From assembly GCA_915275065.1 (NCBI GenBank), contig CAJZGD010000155.1, positions 1-6,214 of the forward strand: 6,214 bases of DNA, given 5' to 3'. The stretch is from an uncultured Corynebacterium sp. Lineage in GTDB: Bacteria > Actinomycetota > Actinomycetes > Mycobacteriales > Mycobacteriaceae. Position numbers and translations under genes: made by a program. Shown one piece after another: positions 3,958 through 6,214 of this stretch (positions are counted from its first letter, which is position 1; every line of letters begins with the position of its first letter). The notes under the pieces are model-generated. The model saw nothing but the letters and a program-made list of their open reading frames with translations. It was not told the DNA's origin and did no database searches.

Positions 3958-6214
3958 ATGACCACCCCACGCACCACCCGCAGTCACATCCCCACCCCCG
4001 GAGCCCTCAGCCTCACCAGCCCCAGAGCCGTCAGCGACCTCACCTGGCTCGGCTGGTGGAACAGCGCCAGCGTGGAAGTCCTCTGGGCGCTCTCCGGGGC
4101 GCCCGACGCCGACCTGGCCCTCAACTCCCTCTACCGACTCATGGTCGCCCTCGACGACCACCAAGGCAACCACGACGACATCGACCACGCCATCCGCACC
4201 GACCCCGTATTCCGCGTCCGACTCTTCGCCCTCCTCGGCGCATCCAGTGTCCTTGGTGACCACCTCATCGCCAACCCCACCACCTGGCACCTCCTCCGCC
4301 ACGACGCCCCCACCCGACGCGACATGCTCCGTGAACTCCTCGGCTGTATCGGCGCCGCCCCCGCCGGCCTAGTCGGCGACACCGCTACCGACGCCCTCGA
4401 TAACGTAGGCACCTACCGGGCCGCCGGCACCGGCACCACCGCCACCTGCACCACCATCGAAACCACGCTGAAGCAAACCTACCGCACCCTCCTCATGCGC
4501 ATCGCCGCCATCGACCTGGCCGGCACCTACCCCGAAAACTCCCGCCGAGTCGGCCAACCCGAAGTACCACTCGGCACCGTCACCGCCCAACTCGCCGACC
4601 TGGCCGATGCCGCCCTTACCGCCGCCCTCGCCGTGGCCATACGACACGTCTACGGCGACAACCACGTCGAATCCCAACTCGCCGTCATCGCCATGGGCAA
4701 ATGCGGCGCCCGGGAACTCAACTACATTTCCGACGTCGACGTCATCTTCGTAGCAGAACCAGCAGACGCAGCCGCCACCAGGGTCGCCAGTGAACTCATC
4801 CGCCTCGGCTCCCACTGCTTCTTCGAAGTCGACGCTGCCCTGCGCCCCGAAGGAAAACACGGCGCCCTGGTCCGCACCCTCGAATCCCACGTCACCTACT
4901 ACCGTCGGTGGGCAGAAACCTGGGAATTCCAGGCCCTCCTCAAACACCGACCCATGACCGGCTACCTGCCGTTAGGGCGTGCCTACAGCGACGTCATCTC
5001 CCCCCTGGTGTGGCAAGCCAGCCAACGCGACTCCTTCGTCGCCGACGTCCAAGCCATGCGCCGCCGCGTCCTGGAAAACGTGCCCGAAGCCATGAAACAC
5101 CGAGAACTCAAACTCGGCGAAGGCGGCCTCCGTGATGTCGAATTCGCCGTGCAACTCCTCCAACTCGTGCACGGCCGCTACGACGAAACCCTCCGCACCC
5201 CAGCCACCATCGACGCCCTCGCCGCACTCATCGAATCCGGCTATGTAGGCCGCGAAGACGGCGCAAACCTCATCGAATGCTACGAATTCCTTCGATCACT
5301 CGAACACCGACTCCAACTACAAAAAGTCAAACGCACCCACACCCTCCCCGCAGAATCCGACTACCAAACCCTCCGCTGGCTCGCCCACGCTGCCGGCTTC
5401 CGCGGACACATGACCCAATCCAGCGTCGAAAAAATGCTCGACGAACTGCGGAAAGTTCGCCTCAGCATCTCCTCGCTCCACCACAAACTGTTCTACCGGC
5501 CCCTCCTGGATTCGGTGGTCAACCTCAGCGTCGACACCATCAAACTCTCCGCAACCGCGGCAAAAGAACAACTCCGGGCCCTCGGCTACCTCTACCCCGA
5601 CCGCGCATTCGAACACCTCACCGCACTCGCCGCCGGGGCAAACCGCAAAGCCAAAATCCAAGCAATGCTGCTGCCCACCCTCATGGAATGGCTCTCCACC
5701 ACCGCCGACCCCGACGCCGGCCTGCTCAACTATCGGAAACTCTCCGACGCGGCATTCGACCGTATTTGGTTCCTCCGGCTCCTCCGCGACGAAGGTATCG
5801 TAGGCAAACGCCTCATGCGCATCCTCGGCAACTCGCCCTTCGCATCTTCCCTCATCATCGCCGCACCCGACATTGTCAAACAGCTTGGCGACGGCGCCAC
5901 CGGCCCCAAACTCCTCGAAACCAAACCCGATACCGTATCCACCTCCCTGGTGCGGGCCGCCTCCCGCCACGACGACCCTGACAAGGCTATCGCTGTCGCC
6001 CGGTCCCTCCGCCGCACTGAACTCGCCCGCATCGCCGCCGCCGACCTCCTCGACCTCATGACTGTGCAGGAAGTCTGCCGCAGCCTCTCCCTCGTGTGGG
6101 ATGCCGTGCTCGAAGCCGCCCTCCGAGCCGAAATCAGTGCCGCCCTCCGGGCAGAAAACCTCACCACAGCCCCCGCCGAAATCGCCGTCATCGGCATGGG
6201 CCGCCTCGGCGGCG
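3958..6214 (+). CDS. glnE: GlnE, bifunctional glutamine synthetase adenylyltransferase/deadenylylase, C-terminus off the right edge
   Basis: The frame is open for 752 codons and leaves the window; full-length GlnE in this group is about 1,000 residues or more. The N-terminal deadenylylase nucleotidyltransferase domain has A-M-G-K-C-G-A-R-E-L-N-Y at residues 245-256 followed by S-D259-V-D261, the metal-binding Asp pair. Next come RPEGKHGALVRTL (296-308), W-E-F-Q-A-L-L-K (322-329) and K-L-G-E-G-G-L-R-D-V-E-F (385-396), all typical of GlnE. A helical linker with D-A-G-L-L-N-Y-R-K-L-S (586-596) follows. The second, adenylylating domain just begins at G-M-G-R-L-G-G (746-752) and its Asp pair is missing from the window. 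The protein modifies a tyrosine of GlnA1 and removes the modification according to nitrogen status. The start is fixed by an in-frame stop at 3949-3951. AGAAAG sits only 1 nt before the ATG, so translation may depend on glnA2 translation. The 11-bp gap indicates an operon. Codons are overwhelmingly C-ending. Confidence 0.96.
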   Translation, partial: MTTPRTTRSHIPTPGALSLTSPRAVSDLTWLGWWNSASVEVLWALSGAPDADLALNSLYRLMVALDDHQGNHDDIDHAIRTDPVFRVRLFALLGASSVLGDHLIANPTTWHLLRHDAPTRRDMLRELLGCIGAAPAGLVGDTATDALDNVGTYRAAGTGTTATCTTIETTLKQTYRTLLMRIAAIDLAGTYPENSRRVGQPEVPLGTVTAQLADLADAALTAALAVAIRHVYGDNHVESQLAVIAMGKCGARELNYISDVDVIFVAEPADAAATRVASELIRLGSHCFFEVDAALRPEGKHGALVRTLESHVTYYRRWAETWEFQALLKHRPMTGYLPLGRAYSDVISPLVWQASQRDSFVADVQAMRRRVLENVPEAMKHRELKLGEGGLRDVEFAVQLLQLVHGRYDETLRTPATIDALAALIESGYVGREDGANLIECYEFLRSLEHRLQLQKVKRTHTLPAESDYQTLRWLAHAAGFRGHMTQSSVEKMLDELRKVRLSISSLHHKLFYRPLLDSVVNLSVDTIKLSATAAKEQLRALGYLYPDRAFEHLTALAAGANRKAKIQAMLLPTLMEWLSTTADPDAGLLNYRKLSDAAFDRIWFLRLLRDEGIVGKRLMRILGNSPFASSLIIAAPDIVKQLGDGATGPKLLETKPDTVSTSLVRAASRHDDPDKAIAVARSLRRTELARIAAADLLDLMTVQEVCRSLSLVWDAVLEAALRAEISAALRAENLTTAPAEIAVIGMGRLGG

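Noticed and set aside
5317..5970. A 217-codon frame antisense to glnE, with similar ones at 4369-4947 and 3943-4302
   Set aside because: These have the same Gly/Val/Asp-rich composition from reverse reading of C-ending codons, overlap a clearly recognisable glnE, and show no family motif.
5277..5981. A 234-codon plus-strand frame inside glnE, rich in Arg, Pro and His
   Set aside because: It is an out-of-frame reading of glnE with a composition typical of shifted GC-rich DNA; the glnE frame carries all the conserved motifs.

Overview
The window looks like chromosomal core DNA from a Corynebacterium, or a close relative in the Mycobacteriales. The evidence is a GlnA2-type glutamine synthetase followed directly by glnE, a divergent CYTH-CHAD gene, a small acidic SPOR-type protein of a kind common in these bacteria, GC-rich coding DNA with strongly C-ending codons, and TG-N-TAAAAT promoter elements. 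No mobile element, CRISPR array, RNA gene or phage signature was seen. The assignment rests on recognising protein families by eye, not on a database search.

Layout, left to right. (1) Positions 1-640, minus strand: the N-terminal 213 codons of a galactokinase-family (GHMP kinase) protein that runs off the left edge. Both GHMP motifs visible here are altered. (2) Positions 641-769: a short divergent control region with an extended -10 element for the rightward gene. (3) Positions 770-967, plus strand: a small cytoplasmic SPOR-domain-like protein. (4) Positions 995-2524, minus strand: a complete CYTH-CHAD protein, convergent with the small gene and apparently expressed as a leaderless mRNA. 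(5) Positions 2525-2593: a 69-bp divergent intergenic region. (6) Positions 2594-3946, plus strand: glnA2, a type I glutamine synthetase of the short GSI-alpha type. (7) Positions 3958-6214, plus strand: glnE, 11 bp after glnA2 and cut by the right edge after 752 codons, just as the second nucleotidyltransferase domain begins.

Together, glnA2 and glnE look like a nitrogen-metabolism operon. GlnE is the adenylyltransferase/deadenylylase that controls the main glutamine synthetase GlnA1, whose gene is not in this window. GlnA2 itself lacks a tyrosine at the position of the classical adenylylation site. The CYTH-CHAD protein probably acts on or binds inorganic polyphosphate or tripolyphosphate. 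The galactokinase-like gene and the small SPOR-type gene have no evident pathway link to the others.

There is no gene-free stretch longer than about 130 bp. I did not find a new multi-gene system. The most unusual items are the degenerate galactokinase-like protein, the perfect hairpin in its 5' coding region, and the pairing of glnE with a glutamine synthetase that probably cannot be adenylylated.
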